Source of the DNA: Sabulibacter ruber
GTDB lineage: Bacteria > Bacteroidota > Bacteroidia > Cytophagales > Hymenobacteraceae
Length of the DNA: 64,000 nt
Reading direction: 5' to 3'
NCBI RefSeq assembly: GCF_017355955.1
Contig: NZ_JAFFID010000001.1
Span: forward strand, 2,480,001-2,544,000
Position 1 is the first letter of the stretch. Each line of letters begins with the position of its first letter. This document shows, in pieces, positions 63,917 through 64,000 of the stretch. Under the pieces are notes generated by a model, which saw only the letters and a list, made by a program, of their open reading frames with translations, searched no databases and was not told where the DNA came from. The position numbers and the translations under genes were made by a program.

Positions 63917-63948
63917 AGAGCCGTTTCGGCCAAAGAAGCCTAAAAACA
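63917..63948 (+). repeat. GTTTTRGGCC dispersed element
   Basis: AGAGCCGTTTCGGCC followed by AAGAAGCCTAAAAACAT, 7 bases after the stop and before the terminator. Confidence 0.5.
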
Positions 63949-63952
63949 TACC

Positions 63953-63993
63953 AAAGCTCCTTCAACACACCCGACCGTTGAAGGAGCTTTTTT
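63953..63993 (+). terminator. rho-independent terminator after copper-storage copy 2
   Basis: AAAGCTCCTTCAAC (63953-63966) with GTTGAAGGAGCTTT (63977-63990), followed by T3. Confidence 0.92.
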
Positions 63994-64000
63994 ATTAGCG

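Overview
The window reads as a chromosomal segment of a Bacteroidota bacterium, most likely Cytophagales of the Hymenobacteraceae type (Rufibacter/Pontibacter-like). This is inferred from zinc-ligand-poor L36 and S14, TAnnTTTG-type -7 promoter boxes with TTTG/TTG about 20 bp upstream, SusD-free TonB biology, DUF3467, DUF4397 and DUF4919 proteins, and acidic surface-export signals after lipobox cysteines. No CRISPR array, prophage, insertion sequence or rRNA operon is visible.

Region 1 (1-31,993, almost all minus strand) is the translation and transcription core. It divides into transcription units that the sequence lets one place. (a) Three tRNAs (Tyr, Gly, Thr) and tuf run from a canonical promoter to a terminator at 30,237. 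(b) tRNA-Trp, secE, nusG, rplKAJL, an attenuator-like hairpin, rpoB, a long hairpin, rpoC and a DUF3467 gene follow. (c) rpsL-rpsG-fusA-rpsJ has its own promoter and ends at a strong terminator. (d) The S10/spc/alpha series rplC...rplQ runs from its own promoter for 14 kb, with a possible internal promoter between rpsN and rpsH, to a terminator at 205-239. carA starts after it and runs off the left edge.

Region 2 (31,994-48,740) holds housekeeping and envelope genes: an M1 aminopeptidase lipoprotein, a biotin carrier protein, pyrH-frr, an ECF sigma/anti-sigma pair in line with gmk and nadD, a fused double glycosyltransferase, ahcY, a methyltransferase, a DNA glycosylase, and several lipoproteins or exported proteins of unknown function, including two tandem DUF4919 paralogues.

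Region 3 (48,741-53,603) is a vitamin B12 uptake locus: cobalamin riboswitch, BtuB-like TonB-dependent receptor, then two beta-propeller lipoproteins that resemble the surface B12-binding protein BtuG.

Region 4 (53,604-64,000) has small hydrophilic stress-type proteins, a thioredoxin-fold protein without the resolving cysteine, and a metal-handling cluster. The cluster comprises an AraC regulator with an N-terminal HMA metal-binding domain, a 16-cysteine four-helix copper-storage protein, a CDF metal exporter, an ABC ATPase, an ABC permease fused to an M1 peptidase, and a second 16-cysteine copper-storage paralogue.

The most notable non-coding signal is a dispersed, imperfectly palindromic element built on GTTTTRGGCCTGTTTTC. 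It occurs about sixteen times outside genes, eight of them within ten bases of a stop codon, usually in a fixed orientation and just before a terminator. Three other inverted-repeat elements of different sequence are also present.
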